Of a stretch of 45,000 bases of DNA, positions 1-8,138 are shown one piece after another. This stretch comes from Campylobacter showae CSUNSWCD. GTDB taxonomy: Bacteria; Campylobacterota; Campylobacteria; Campylobacterales; Campylobacteraceae. Position numbers and translations under genes: made by a program. The DNA lies in the NCBI RefSeq assembly GCF_000313615.1, contig NZ_AMZQ01000020.1, positions 1 through 45,000 of the forward strand. The letters are read 5' to 3'. Under the pieces are notes generated by a model. That model saw only the letters and a program-made list of their open reading frames with translations. It searched no databases and was not told the DNA's origin. How positions within the stretch are numbered: the stretch's first letter is position 1; every line of letters begins with the position of its first letter.

Positions 1-1
1 A

Positions 2-73
2 GGCTTTATTAACGTGAAAGTTAAAGGTGGTTTCTCAATTCGTGAGCTGGAATTATACAAGGAAGATGCTTAA
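2..73 (+). CDS. C-terminal end of an unidentified protein (partial)
   Basis: An open frame runs from the window edge to a TAA at 71-73 and would encode a 23-residue C-terminus ending in RELELYKEDA. The 5' part lies outside the window, so the family cannot be named. A weak 6-bp inverted repeat (AACAAA at 73-78, TTTGTT at 86-91) follows the stop, so this gene and the opposing DUF945 gene converge here. The frame is short and could be chance, but the position beside a convergent gene fits a real gene end. Confidence 0.45.
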   Translation, partial: GFINVKVKGGFSIRELELYKEDA

Positions 74-106
74 ACAAACATAAAATTTGTTCAAGCATGT
101 TAAATT

Positions 107-1420
107 TTATTGAAAAATAGATTTTAGGGATAGATTTTCGTTAAAAATCAAGTCTTGCGTTCTTTTATTATATTTAAAAATAGTTACGTATTTGCCGCCG
201 TTCTCTATAAATAGTCCGCCGTTTACGAGCATGGCATCTACCCCATCTTTTTCCTCTCCGCTACCGAATATAAACGCGCCAGGCGTCGTATCAAGCTCGA
301 TTTTACCGCTAAAATTTATAGCAGTCGGGATATTTTCGAGCAGATTTTGACTATCTATCCCGTCCGGATCGATAGAAATCTCAAAATTTGATATATAACT
401 CTTGCCAGCTGCATTTTTAAAATTCAAATTTTCAAATGTAAGTTTCGGCGCTCTTTTTATAAGTTTATCAAGCGCTTGCATTATGGCCGTAAGTTGAGCT
501 TCAGGCTCTCCCTTTGCGTTAATAACATCTTCAAACGCACCTTTATCTAAATTTGAAAATTTCGTTTTGATCAAAAAGTCTTTAAATTCATACTTTCCAT
601 ATTTTATTTTCTCTATAGTGCTAGTATCATCCTGCGTTAAAGTATCGCTTAGTACCGTTAGTTTTGAGTCGCTCGTTATCTTTCCGATCTGTAGTAACTC
701 GGCACCAGAGATCACATCTATCCCGCCAAGCTCAAATTTATAATTGCTATTTACGAGTGCTTTTGAGATCATTTTCGGCTCTATTGGCGTTTCATACTTC
801 ACGTCATAATCGATGTTTTTTATCTTTATAGCAATATCTTCTTTACTAGTAAAGTCAATGAAATCATTTGCAAGAGAGACTCCGGTTATTTTCTTTTCGC
901 CGTTTATGTCAAAATTTAAAAACGATTTGGCGAGATTTAGCTTATTGCCGTCTTGTTCTTTTTGCACTCCGACTAGCTCAAAGACGAATTTTTTATCTCC
1001 GCCCGAAGCGCCGTCCGCGTGAAATTTGATAGGTCTAGTCGTATCAAATATCTCTTTTATGAAATTTTTATACGGGTCGTTTAAAAACTCCGCATCGCCC
1101 GCAAGCTCAAATTTGCCTAGCAAACTGTCAAAACCGTGCGAGATATTCATGTCGATTTTTATAGTTAGGTCCTCTGATGGTTTGTAGTCTTCGCCAAGAG
1201 AAATGATCTCGTCTATGTAACCTTTAGATAAAACTACATCGTAGTTTGCGTGCGACTTTAGTAGACCGCTCTCAAATACGCTGTTTTTGACCTCCATACC
1301 GTTTGCTTTGATTAGGTTCAAAGCCTCGTTATACTTTTCTTCTACCTTGTTTGCGTTAAATTTTAGCCCGCCAAAAACCACGGCTGCTATAATCACCAAT
1401 GCAATCAGTAACTTTTTCAT
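107..1420 (-). CDS. DUF945 (YdgA-like) family protein
   Basis: A 437-residue protein that starts with a short basic stretch and one hydrophobic segment (about residues 4-20), so it is probably anchored in the inner membrane with a large periplasmic part. The rest is a long soluble beta-rich region typical of DUF945/YdgA proteins, whose role is unknown. The longest reading frame starts 111 bases upstream inside the DedA gene. I chose the ATG at 1420 because it gives a clean signal anchor (MKKLLIAL) and forms an ATGA overlap with the upstream stop. It is the last gene of the minus-strand unit that begins with the cyclo-ligase gene. Confidence 0.8.
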   Translation of the reverse strand: MKKLLIALVIIAAVVFGGLKFNANKVEEKYNEALNLIKANGMEVKNSVFESGLLKSHANYDVVLSKGYIDEIISLGEDYKPSEDLTIKIDMNISHGFDSLLGKFELAGDAEFLNDPYKNFIKEIFDTTRPIKFHADGASGGDKKFVFELVGVQKEQDGNKLNLAKSFLNFDINGEKKITGVSLANDFIDFTSKEDIAIKIKNIDYDVKYETPIEPKMISKALVNSNYKFELGGIDVISGAELLQIGKITSDSKLTVLSDTLTQDDTSTIEKIKYGKYEFKDFLIKTKFSNLDKGAFEDVINAKGEPEAQLTAIMQALDKLIKRAPKLTFENLNFKNAAGKSYISNFEISIDPDGIDSQNLLENIPTAINFSGKIELDTTPGAFIFGSGEEKDGVDAMLVNGGLFIENGGKYVTIFKYNKRTQDLIFNENLSLKSIFQ

Positions 1421-1989
1421 TCCGACCTTCCTTTCTTTTTTGTTGCTTCTTGTAGATATACCCAGATGAGCGTCAGTAGCGAAAACATCGTAACCGGCAT
1501 CAGCCAGCCGTTTTCGCCCATAAAATCCCACGCCCGCTCAAACGCCTCGCCCGCCCAAAAGCTGCCAAGTCCGAGCAAAACCGCCCAAACTGCCGCGCTA
1601 ATAACGTTTATGACGCTAAATTTAGCAAACGAATACTTCGTAAGCCCGATAGCAAGCGGAATAAGGGTTTTTAGTCCGTAGATAAATTTTTTGAAAAATA
1701 TTATTTTATTTCCGTGCTGCTTGAATAAAATTTGAGAGAAGGCAAGTTTGCGTTTGTGTTTAGCAAGATACGGCATCACGGCAGCGCGGTTATATCTACT
1801 GACGTAAAAAAGCAGCGTATCGCCGATAGCGTTAGCGACAGCCGCCAGCACGATACTCACGGTTATGTCCATCTTGCCCAGATGAGCTAGCACGCCGGCC
1901 GCGATGATAGCGACCATGCCGCCTCCAAGCGAATATAAAAACACTATCACGTACCCGTAGGTCGATAGCGAGGTTAGCATCTCTTGCAA
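1417..1989 (-). CDS. DedA family (VTT domain) membrane protein
   Basis: A 190-residue integral membrane protein with a DedA/SNARE-associated (VTT) domain. The glycine-rich segment after the first hydrophobic stretch (SLGGGMVAIIAAGVLAHLG, about residues 20-39), the re-entrant region and the FIYGLKTLIPLAIGL stretch fit the family. Members are inner-membrane proteins linked to lipid-carrier or polyprenyl-phosphate movement and envelope homeostasis; the substrate here cannot be told. The gene starts 9 bases after the SYLF stop and overlaps the DUF945 start by ATGA, so the three are probably co-transcribed. Confidence 0.85.
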   Translation of the reverse strand: MQEMLTSLSTYGYVIVFLYSLGGGMVAIIAAGVLAHLGKMDITVSIVLAAVANAIGDTLLFYVSRYNRAAVMPYLAKHKRKLAFSQILFKQHGNKIIFFKKFIYGLKTLIPLAIGLTKYSFAKFSVINVISAAVWAVLLGLGSFWAGEAFERAWDFMGENGWLMPVTMFSLLTLIWVYLQEATKKKGRSE

Positions 1990-1998
1990 ATTTGGCCT

Positions 1999-2589
1999 TT
2001 AGTATTTTGAAATAGCGCTCATTAGCGCATTATATCCGTAGCTATCCATCCTTAGAGGCGCGTCGTTAGTTTTAGCTAGCACCGCTCCGCCAAAGCTCGC
2101 CCCGGCAAAAAACCCGTCGTTGTCCGTATACGCGTAAATATCGCTCGTAAAGCTAAAATCGCTCACTCTGCCATAAAATTTGCCCGTATCGGCAAACGCA
2201 AACGATGCGTCAGCGTTTATCGTAATTTTGGCGTCTTTTATGTCGGCTACGAGGCTATCTTTCAGGATAAATAACACAAGCGAGCTATTTTCGTAACCAA
2301 CCTGCAACCCGATACTGCCGCCGCTGATATCCACAACCATCATTTCGCTTGGCGCATACGGATTTCCCACGAGCATCACGCCCTTGCCGTGCATACCGCC
2401 CAGCACAAAGCCCACCTTGGTGATACTTGGAAAAACGACGACCGCTTTTGCATTTTGGAGCAAAGCCTTAACCGGTGCGTCCGAGTTTTTATGCATCGTC
2501 GTCGTAAAAGAATTTGATGCGTCTAGCACGAGTTCGTCGTTTGCCACGAGCGCTAAAACGCAAAAAATCGCTAGTAAAATTTCTCTCAT
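1999..2589 (-). CDS. Lipid-binding SYLF (YSC84-like) domain protein, secreted
   Basis: A 196-residue protein with an N-terminal signal peptide (about residues 1-16) followed by a single SYLF/YSC84 domain. Family landmarks are VVVFPSITKVGFVLGGMHGKG (first conserved block, about residues 51-71), SGGSIGLQVGY, and a C-terminal FFAGASFGGAVL block. SYLF domains bind phosphoinositides in eukaryotes; bacterial members are secreted proteins of unclear role. It lies 18 bases downstream of rny in the same orientation. A second SYLF protein is encoded at 11893-12558, and the two are diverged paralogues. Confidence 0.85.
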   Translation of the reverse strand: MREILLAIFCVLALVANDELVLDASNSFTTTMHKNSDAPVKALLQNAKAVVVFPSITKVGFVLGGMHGKGVMLVGNPYAPSEMMVVDISGGSIGLQVGYENSSLVLFILKDSLVADIKDAKITINADASFAFADTGKFYGRVSDFSFTSDIYAYTDNDGFFAGASFGGAVLAKTNDAPLRMDSYGYNALMSAISKY

Positions 2590-2607
2590 TTTCTACCTGA
2601 ATTTGAC

Positions 2608-4161
2608 CTATTTAGCCATTTCTATGGCTCTAGTTTCTCGGATCACGTTTACTTTGATCTCGCCCGGATACTGCACCTTGCTCTCGATTTCTGCAGCGAT
2701 TTCCTTAGCTACGAGAACCGCTTCGTCGTCGTTTATGAGCTTGGCGTTTGCGATGACGCGGATCTCTCGGCCCGCGTTTATCGCATAAGCCTGCTTGATG
2801 CCTTCTTTGCTTTTTGCGATGTTTTCTATCTCTTCGACACGTTTTAGGAAGCTCTCAAGCACCTCTCTACGAGCTCCCGGGCGAGCCGCGCTTAGAGCGT
2901 CCGCAGCGCAAACGGCGGCGCTTTCTACGCTAGTTGCCTCCTCATGTCCATGGTGGGCATAGATGGCGTTTATGACAACCGGATGCTCTTTATAGCGTTT
3001 GCAGATTTCAGCGCCCAGATCGACGTGGCTACCTTCAAATTCATGCGTCAAGGCCTTGCCGATGTCGTGTAGCAAGCCCGCTCTTTTGGCTAGCTTTTCA
3101 TCCCCGCCCGTTTCGGCCGCGATGATGCCAGCAAGATGGGCTACCTCGAGGCTGTGAGCTAGGGCGTTTTGTCCGTAGCTGGCTCTAAATTTTAGCTTGC
3201 CGATTAGTTTCATTATCTCCGGATGGATTTTGCTAAGGCCTAGGTCGATGACGATATTTTCGCCCTCCTCTAGGATCGAGGCTTCAAATTCTTCGCATAC
3301 TTTTTTGTGTAGATCTTCTATCCTCGCTGGCTGTATGCGGCCGTCTTGCACCAAAAGCTCTATCACGCGCGTCGCGATCGCCCTTCTATAGAGGTTAAAG
3401 CTGCTTAACGTGATAGCGTGCGGCATATCGTCGATGATGATATCTACGCCTAGCACCATTTCTAGGGTCTTGATATTGCGACCTTCTTTGCCGATTATGC
3501 GGCCTTTTAGCTCGTCATTTTTGATATCTACGACGTTTATCAGGCGCTCGGCGGCAAATTCTCCCGCAAACCTAGACGTAGCCTGCGCAAGGATATAATT
3601 CACACGCTTTTTAGCCTCGCGTTTAGCTTCCTCTTCGTGTTTTCGCACGATGTGAGCGATCTCGGCGCGGCTTTTTTCCTCTACTTTTTTTAGCACCTCT
3701 TCTCGCGCCTCTTCTTGCGTTAGGCCGGCGGCGTGCTCAAGCACCTTTAGCGCCTCTTGCAGCTTAGCTTGATAGCTTGCTTTTAGCCCAAGACCCTCTT
3801 CGTAGACGCTTTTTGCTTCGTTTCGGGATTTTTCTAACTCCGCCCTACTCTCGTTTAAAATTTCTTGCTCGTTTAGTAAGGTTTGCTCTTTTTTACCAAT
3901 CTCTTCAAATTTTTGCGTGTATTCTTTTTGGAGTTTTACAGTTTTGTCGTCGTATTTTTTCTTGGCTTCAAATTCAGCCTCTTGGACTTGGATTTTAGCG
4001 TCTTTTAGCGTACGCTCAGCCTCAAATTCTATCGCTTTAGCCTTTGCTTTAGCCTGCTCTAAAAATATATTGTAGTTCGCGTCATTGATTTTTTTAGCGA
4101 TGAGATAGCCTGCGCCAGCGCCCGCCGCACCTGCTCCTAAGCCGATTAAAATCTCTATCAT
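2608..4161 (-). CDS. rny: Ribonuclease Y
   Basis: Membrane-anchored endoribonuclease that starts mRNA decay. The 517-residue length matches the family. Domains in order are an N-terminal glycine-rich membrane helix (about 1-22), a long charged coiled coil (about 35-190), a KH domain containing IIGKEGRN (about 222-229), and an HD domain with the metal-binding His365-Asp366 pair in LLHDIGKA. The start at 4161 keeps the anchor helix and lies inside the 3' end of the cyclo-ligase gene (68-base overlap). That implies translational coupling or that the cyclo-ligase tail reads through the rny start region. The neighbourhood resembles the C. jejuni Cj1206-Cj1209 region. Confidence 0.97.
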   Translation of the reverse strand: MIEILIGLGAGAAGAGAGYLIAKKINDANYNIFLEQAKAKAKAIEFEAERTLKDAKIQVQEAEFEAKKKYDDKTVKLQKEYTQKFEEIGKKEQTLLNEQEILNESRAELEKSRNEAKSVYEEGLGLKASYQAKLQEALKVLEHAAGLTQEEAREEVLKKVEEKSRAEIAHIVRKHEEEAKREAKKRVNYILAQATSRFAGEFAAERLINVVDIKNDELKGRIIGKEGRNIKTLEMVLGVDIIIDDMPHAITLSSFNLYRRAIATRVIELLVQDGRIQPARIEDLHKKVCEEFEASILEEGENIVIDLGLSKIHPEIMKLIGKLKFRASYGQNALAHSLEVAHLAGIIAAETGGDEKLAKRAGLLHDIGKALTHEFEGSHVDLGAEICKRYKEHPVVINAIYAHHGHEEATSVESAAVCAADALSAARPGARREVLESFLKRVEEIENIAKSKEGIKQAYAINAGREIRVIANAKLINDDEAVLVAKEIAAEIESKVQYPGEIKVNVIRETRAIEMAK

Positions 4162-4732
4162 AGATTCCTCTTTTTACGTAAATTTTGCTCGGGGTCAGGT
4201 AAAAATCACACGTAACATCGTGATCTTCGGATATGATTTCATTAGTAAAATTGTCTAAAATTTCAACGAATATCAAGGTAGGTCGGTAAGGCAAATTTGC
4301 AAAAAATCTATCGTAAAAACCTTTTCCGTGCCCTATTCGCGCCATATTTCCGTCCACCCCGAGAGTCGGAACTATAGCCACGTCTATACGCTTTTTAAAT
4401 ATCTTGGTACTTAGCGGCTCTTTTACGCCAAATTTCGTCCGAGATATAAGCGGTAGTCTAGATTTTACCATTTCTAAACTAATACCAAGCATAAACGGAA
4501 CGAAAATTTCATACCTTTTGGCTAGCTCGCGCCTCAAAATGTAGCAATTTGGCTCATACAAAAGAGGATTAAATATCAAAATCCGTTTCGCTTTAAGCTC
4601 GGTTAGCAAATTTAAAAGCGGTTTAAACATCTTATAATGTTTTGCCCGCGCCGAAATTTGAACCTCTTTTTTCAAAATCCGTTTCGCATCGCGCCTGAAC
4701 TCTTTTTTTATCAAATTTAACGCTCGTTTCAT
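4094..4732 (-). CDS. 5-formyltetrahydrofolate cyclo-ligase
   Basis: Converts 5-formyl-THF to 5,10-methenyl-THF using ATP, in folate salvage. The 212-residue protein has a basic N-terminus (ATP-binding Lys/Arg region) and the family signature IGHGKGFYDRF (about residues 133-143). The last 25 residues are very arginine-rich and overlap the rny start, so they probably do not belong to the fold and reflect read-through into the next gene. The start at 4732 has only a weak ribosome-binding site. It is the first gene of the minus-strand unit and is divergent from the TlpA-like gene, with 44 bases between the two starts. Confidence 0.85.
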   Translation of the reverse strand: MKRALNLIKKEFRRDAKRILKKEVQISARAKHYKMFKPLLNLLTELKAKRILIFNPLLYEPNCYILRRELAKRYEIFVPFMLGISLEMVKSRLPLISRTKFGVKEPLSTKIFKKRIDVAIVPTLGVDGNMARIGHGKGFYDRFFANLPYRPTLIFVEILDNFTNEIISEDHDVTCDFYLTPSKIYVKRGIYDRDFNRLRSRCGGRWRRLSHR

Positions 4733-4742
4733 AAATTTTATG

Positions 4743-4748
4743 TATAAT
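4743..4748 (+). promoter_or_regulatory. Putative -10 element for the tlpA-like/ftsY unit
   Basis: A consensus TATAAT, preceded by TG in TGTATAAT, lies 28 bases upstream of the TlpA-like ATG. An AGGAAAA ribosome-binding site follows. No clear -35 is visible, which is usual for Campylobacter sigma-70 promoters. Confidence 0.6.
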
Positions 4749-4776
4749 TTCTTCCAAATTTCAAAATAGGAAAAAT

Positions 4777-5361
4777 ATGAAAAAAACTCTTCTGATTATA
4801 CCATTTTTGGCGCTACTTTTGGGCGGCTGCGGCGATGAAAATAAAAGCGACGCAAACAAAACTAGCGATGCGACGCCGACAACAACCACGTCCGCTCCGA
4901 CTCAAAACCAAAGCGCAAGCGCAAGCATAGAAGCGCCGTTTGAGCTAACGCTAATGGACGAGAGCAAGATGACGCTGCAAAAATTTGACAAGGGCTTCAA
5001 AGTCGAGGGTAACGACGAGGCGATTTTGTTTAACTTTTTTGCCACTTGGTGTCCACCGTGCAAGGCAGAAATCCCGCACCTAAACAACCTAAGCGATAAA
5101 TTTAAAGGCAAGCTAAAAATCGTAAGCGTACTAATGGAAGACAAGTCAAAAGACGAAATAGACGCCTTTATGAAGAAATTTAAAATAAATTTCGACATTA
5201 GCTACGGCGAAAACAACTTCCTCTTCGCAAAAGCCCTAGGCGGCGTCGTAGGCATCCCATACATGGTGCTTTATAAACCAAACGGCGAATACGCCACGCA
5301 CTACGTCGGACTCGTGCCAGAAGAGATGCTAGAAAGCGATATAAATAAGGTAATCAACTAA
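4777..5361 (+). CDS. TlpA-like thioredoxin-fold lipoprotein
   Basis: A 194-residue periplasmic thiol-disulfide protein. A lipoprotein signal peptide ends in the lipobox LLGGC (Cys18). A Thr/Ser/Ala-rich linker (about 20-52) then leads to a thioredoxin fold of the TlpA/ResA type with the active site WCPPC (Cys92 and Cys95) and a cis-proline in GIPYM. It probably acts as a reductant for periplasmic disulfides, for example in cytochrome c maturation; the exact partner is not shown by the sequence. Its TAA stop overlaps the ftsY ATG by one base (TAATG), so the two are translationally coupled. Confidence 0.9.
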   Translation: MKKTLLIIPFLALLLGGCGDENKSDANKTSDATPTTTTSAPTQNQSASASIEAPFELTLMDESKMTLQKFDKGFKVEGNDEAILFNFFATWCPPCKAEIPHLNNLSDKFKGKLKIVSVLMEDKSKDEIDAFMKKFKINFDISYGENNFLFAKALGGVVGIPYMVLYKPNGEYATHYVGLVPEEMLESDINKVIN

Positions 5362-6230
5362 TGTTTGGCTTTTTAAAAAAGGGGCTTGATAAGACGCTCG
5401 CCGCGATCCGCTCGTCAAAACCAGCCGACAAAAAAATCTCAAAGGAAATTTTAGAAGAGATCCTGCTCGAAGCCGACATCGCCTACGAGATCGTCGAGGA
5501 GGTCCTCTACTACCTGCCGCCGCAAAACGAAGTAAAAAAAGACGACCTAAAGCGGCTTTTAAATACCTATTTCATATACGAAAGCGAGCGCGAGGCAAAA
5601 GTCGGAAAGCCTTTCGTGGAGCTGATTTTGGGCGTTAACGGAGCTGGTAAAACGACCACGATCGCAAAGCTTGCGAATTTATATAAAAATGAAGGCAAAA
5701 GCGTTATTTTAGGTGCTTGCGATACGTTTAGAGCCGGCGCCATCGAGCAGCTACGCCAGTGGGCGACCAGGACGGATGTCCCTATCGTCGCTACGCAGCA
5801 AGGCCATGATCCGTCCGCAGTCGCCTTTGATACGATCAGCTCAGCCGTCGCTAAAAATCTCGACAACGTCATCCTAGACACCGCAGGTCGCCTGCAAAAT
5901 CAAACAAATTTAGCCAACGAGCTAAGCAAGATCGTACGCATCGCAGACAGAGCATACGCAGGCGCGCCGCACCGCAAGATCCTAATCCTTGACGGCACGC
6001 AGGGCAACGCAGGCCTCGCTCAAGCAAAGGCTTTTAACGACATCGTGAGCCTTGACGGCGTCATCATCACCAAGCTTGACGGCACCCCAAAAGGCGGAGC
6101 GCTTTTTGGGGTCGCGCGCGAGCTGGAGCTACCGATACTCTACATCGGCACCGGCGAGACGATGAACGATCTAGTGAAATTTGACCCGCACGATTTCGTA
6201 GATACTATCGTGGATGAAATTTACGCCTAA
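5361..6230 (+). CDS. ftsY: Signal recognition particle receptor FtsY
   Basis: SRP receptor GTPase that docks ribosome-nascent-chain complexes at the inner membrane. The 289-residue protein has the short acidic-domain-less form common in epsilonproteobacteria. It has an N domain (about 1-80) and a G domain with the P-loop GVNGAGKTT (91-99), DTFRAG (121-126), DTAGR (173-177) and TKLDG (237-241). The gene is coupled to the upstream TlpA-like gene, and a terminator hairpin begins inside its last codons. Confidence 0.97.
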   Translation: MFGFLKKGLDKTLAAIRSSKPADKKISKEILEEILLEADIAYEIVEEVLYYLPPQNEVKKDDLKRLLNTYFIYESEREAKVGKPFVELILGVNGAGKTTTIAKLANLYKNEGKSVILGACDTFRAGAIEQLRQWATRTDVPIVATQQGHDPSAVAFDTISSAVAKNLDNVILDTAGRLQNQTNLANELSKIVRIADRAYAGAPHRKILILDGTQGNAGLAQAKAFNDIVSLDGVIITKLDGTPKGGALFGVARELELPILYIGTGETMNDLVKFDPHDFVDTIVDEIYA

Positions 6231-6256
6231 ATTTTGGGCGTAAATTTTAGCTTTTT
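6217..6256 (+). terminator. Rho-independent terminator of ftsY
   Basis: An 11-bp perfect inverted repeat (AAATTTACGCC at 6217-6227, GGCGTAAATTT at 6237-6247) spans the ftsY stop codon. It is followed by TTTTT at 6252-6256. Confidence 0.7.
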
Positions 6257-6334
6257 AAATTTATCCCTCCACTTAAATTTGCAAATTTTATATACAATAA
6301 CCGCACTTAAGGCAATCTATTAAAAGGCAGAAAA

Positions 6335-7031
6335 ATGACAACGCAAGAGTACGAGGCTAAATTTAGCGAGGATGATGCACCCGGCTGGGACGCGATAGCA
6401 GGCGCACTAGAAAAAATCTACGATCCCGCAAACGAGCGCCACTATGCGTCTTGGCTACATGCGAGTCTAGGCGGCGAGGACTACTTAGACGGCGTTAGTA
6501 TATTTGACTCCGTCGAGGGCGTGCCGCACCGCCACCTCGTGAGCTTTGGCATGAGTAAGCTTTACTACGATCCGCAAAGTGCGCAGGAAGAATTTAGCTG
6601 CTGGGGATTTGAGTTGAGTATACGCGTCGCTCCGTTTGCGGATGATCCAAACTCAAAGTCTAGTGGCGGCAATATAGTCCCAAGCGAGCCTTTTTGGGCG
6701 ATATCTCTTATGCAAAATCTCGCCAAATACGTCTACAACAGCAAAAAATGGTTCGAGGCTTATCATTTTTATACCGACTAATTCTCCTCTGCGCCTTAAC
6801 ACTGTTACGAAACTAGTAGGCGTCGCCTTCGCACCAGATCCAGTGCTAGGCGGCATAGACACGCCAAACGGCAGAGTAGAGTTTCTCCAGATGGTCGGTA
6901 TCACGCAGCGCGAGCTAGACTGGCTACGCGAAGACCCGACTACGCAGCGCGTAGAGAGACTGATAAACATAATGCGCAAGGATAATCCTCTGCTAATCAC
7001 AGATTTAAATCGTACGAAAGAATACGTTTGA
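6335..7031 (+). pseudogene. Suppressor-of-fused (SUFU) domain protein, frameshifted
   Basis: The first frame (6335-6781) encodes 148 residues of a bacterial SUFU-domain protein, ending with NLAKYVYNSKKWFEAYHF. It then runs into a stop. From 6771 the next frame continues the same family without a break (IPTNSPLRLNTVTKLVGVAF, then GGIDTPNGRVEFLQMVGIT) to the stop at 7031. One surplus T in the five-T run at 6766-6770 explains the shift; the restored product would be 231 residues. Bacterial SUFU proteins are often immunity proteins of polymorphic toxin systems, but no toxin gene is nearby. It may be a true pseudogene or a sequencing error. Confidence 0.85.
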
Positions 7032-7080
7032 TTTAATAGCAATCAGATCGGCAAGGCAAATTTAGCCTTGGCAGTAAGTA

Positions 7081-7117
7081 ATGGCCGGAAATTTGCTAGC
7101 CCTTGCCGGCTATTTTT
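7081..7117 (+). terminator. Rho-independent terminator after the SUFU gene
   Basis: An 8-bp stem (ATGGCCGG at 7081-7088 with CCGGCTAT at 7106-7113, one G-U pair) is followed by a T run ending near 7117. It lies 50 bases after the SUFU stop. The rest of 7032-7318 is AT-rich and I see no gene in it. Confidence 0.6.
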
Positions 7118-7318
7118 ATCTCTTTTGCTATTAATTTCTAATTTATACATCCGATTTCTCATAAAAATCAGTAAAATTTAACCGACTTAGCTTTGTCTAA
7201 AAATCTCATCTTGCACAAACAAGAAATGATTGGATTTGCAGCAATATATTTAGCTGATTTTTTGGTTATACGCAAATGCGCTCAAATTTATTGGTTAATT
7301 TATAAAAAGCAAATTTAC

Positions 7319-7897
7319 TCACGTGCACTGCATAAAAAACGCGCTCACCCGCGTCCGCTCGCACCAAAACACATATAAAATCCCGCCGCTGCCGAAATAT
7401 ACCTCGCCGCCTTGCTCGCAGCTCGGAAGCTCGCTATCAAGCTGCATCAAAAACTCCATCTTTTCGCCGCATATCGGACACGTCGGCACCAAGGCACCCT
7501 GTATCCACGAGGGCTCGCCGCCGATGCGTGCGAGGTTTTGTCTGCTGTTTGACATCCCCCAGTCCTGAGCCGCCCAGTGCGCCGGCGTGGGCGCAAGTGT
7601 TACTTCGCACTCCTTTATCGGCTCGTCCTGCACGTATTCGACCTGCGTCCTTTCGCCGATACGCCGCGGCATACCTTGCGCGTCGTGCTCGTAAAAGACT
7701 ATCTCGCCTTCGTAGCCCAGAGTGTCCTTTGGCAGCGTGCGGCCGTCCCTCCGCTCGCGCAGCAGGCTGTCCGCTAGCGCAAAATACGCCGCCGCATCAC
7801 CTTGTAGCCGCCAAAACCGCTCGTATAAACCGGGCATACTAAAGCCGTCGCGTTCGAAATCTCGCGCTAAATTTAGCGCCTCATCCCGCTTGCCCAT
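7319..7897 (-). CDS. DUF1963/YwqG-like protein with a Cys pair (hypothetical)
   Basis: A 192-residue cytoplasmic protein with no signal peptide. The C-terminal half has the pattern ARIGGEPSWIQ, then CPICGEKMEFLMQLDSELP, then FGSGGILYVFWCE. This resembles the DUF1963/YwqG-type fold, in which a GG-P-W-Q motif precedes a CxxC and an LxQLD strand. The N-terminal part (about 1-75) is helical and not recognised. The ribosome-binding site AAGGAAAA precedes the ATG, and a TG-extended TAAAAT (7927-7932, minus) is a possible promoter. The GC content is higher than in its surroundings. Function unknown; like SUFU, this type of fold is often found as a lone immunity-like gene. Confidence 0.65.
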   Translation of the reverse strand: MGKRDEALNLARDFERDGFSMPGLYERFWRLQGDAAAYFALADSLLRERRDGRTLPKDTLGYEGEIVFYEHDAQGMPRRIGERTQVEYVQDEPIKECEVTLAPTPAHWAAQDWGMSNSRQNLARIGGEPSWIQGALVPTCPICGEKMEFLMQLDSELPSCEQGGEVYFGSGGILYVFWCERTRVSAFFMQCT

Positions 7898-8055
7898 ACT
7901 TATTTTCCTTTATAGTTTTATCGCAAATTTTACCAGAATTTTATCTTGCTTTTGCGCCAAATTTAAAGCCATCGGGTGTGGGAAAATTAAGCTTTAAGAT
8001 AATTTAAGAATCATGCGGATTAGGCAATACGAAAAACTCAAATTTCATCTCGCAA

Positions 8056-8113
8056 AACCGTAAATCAAACCTGCCTAAATTCGATGCCTCAAAAGCAGGT
8101 TTGATTTACGGTT
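8056..8113 (-). terminator. Strong 19-bp hairpin downstream of the histidine kinase gene
   Basis: AACCGTAAATCAAACCTGC (8056-8074) is perfectly complementary to 8095-8113, with a 20-base loop. It lies 25 bases past the kinase stop. On the minus strand it ends in GGTTTTGCG, a short T run. The probable role is termination, perhaps in both directions; the stem is unusually long for a simple terminator. Confidence 0.55.
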
Positions 8114-8138
8114 CAAAAACCGACCTTGCGCCGCCCTC

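Noticed and set aside
7193-7378. 61-residue plus-strand frame
   Set aside because: It overlaps the end of the DUF1963-like gene, has no ribosome-binding site and no recognisable domain.
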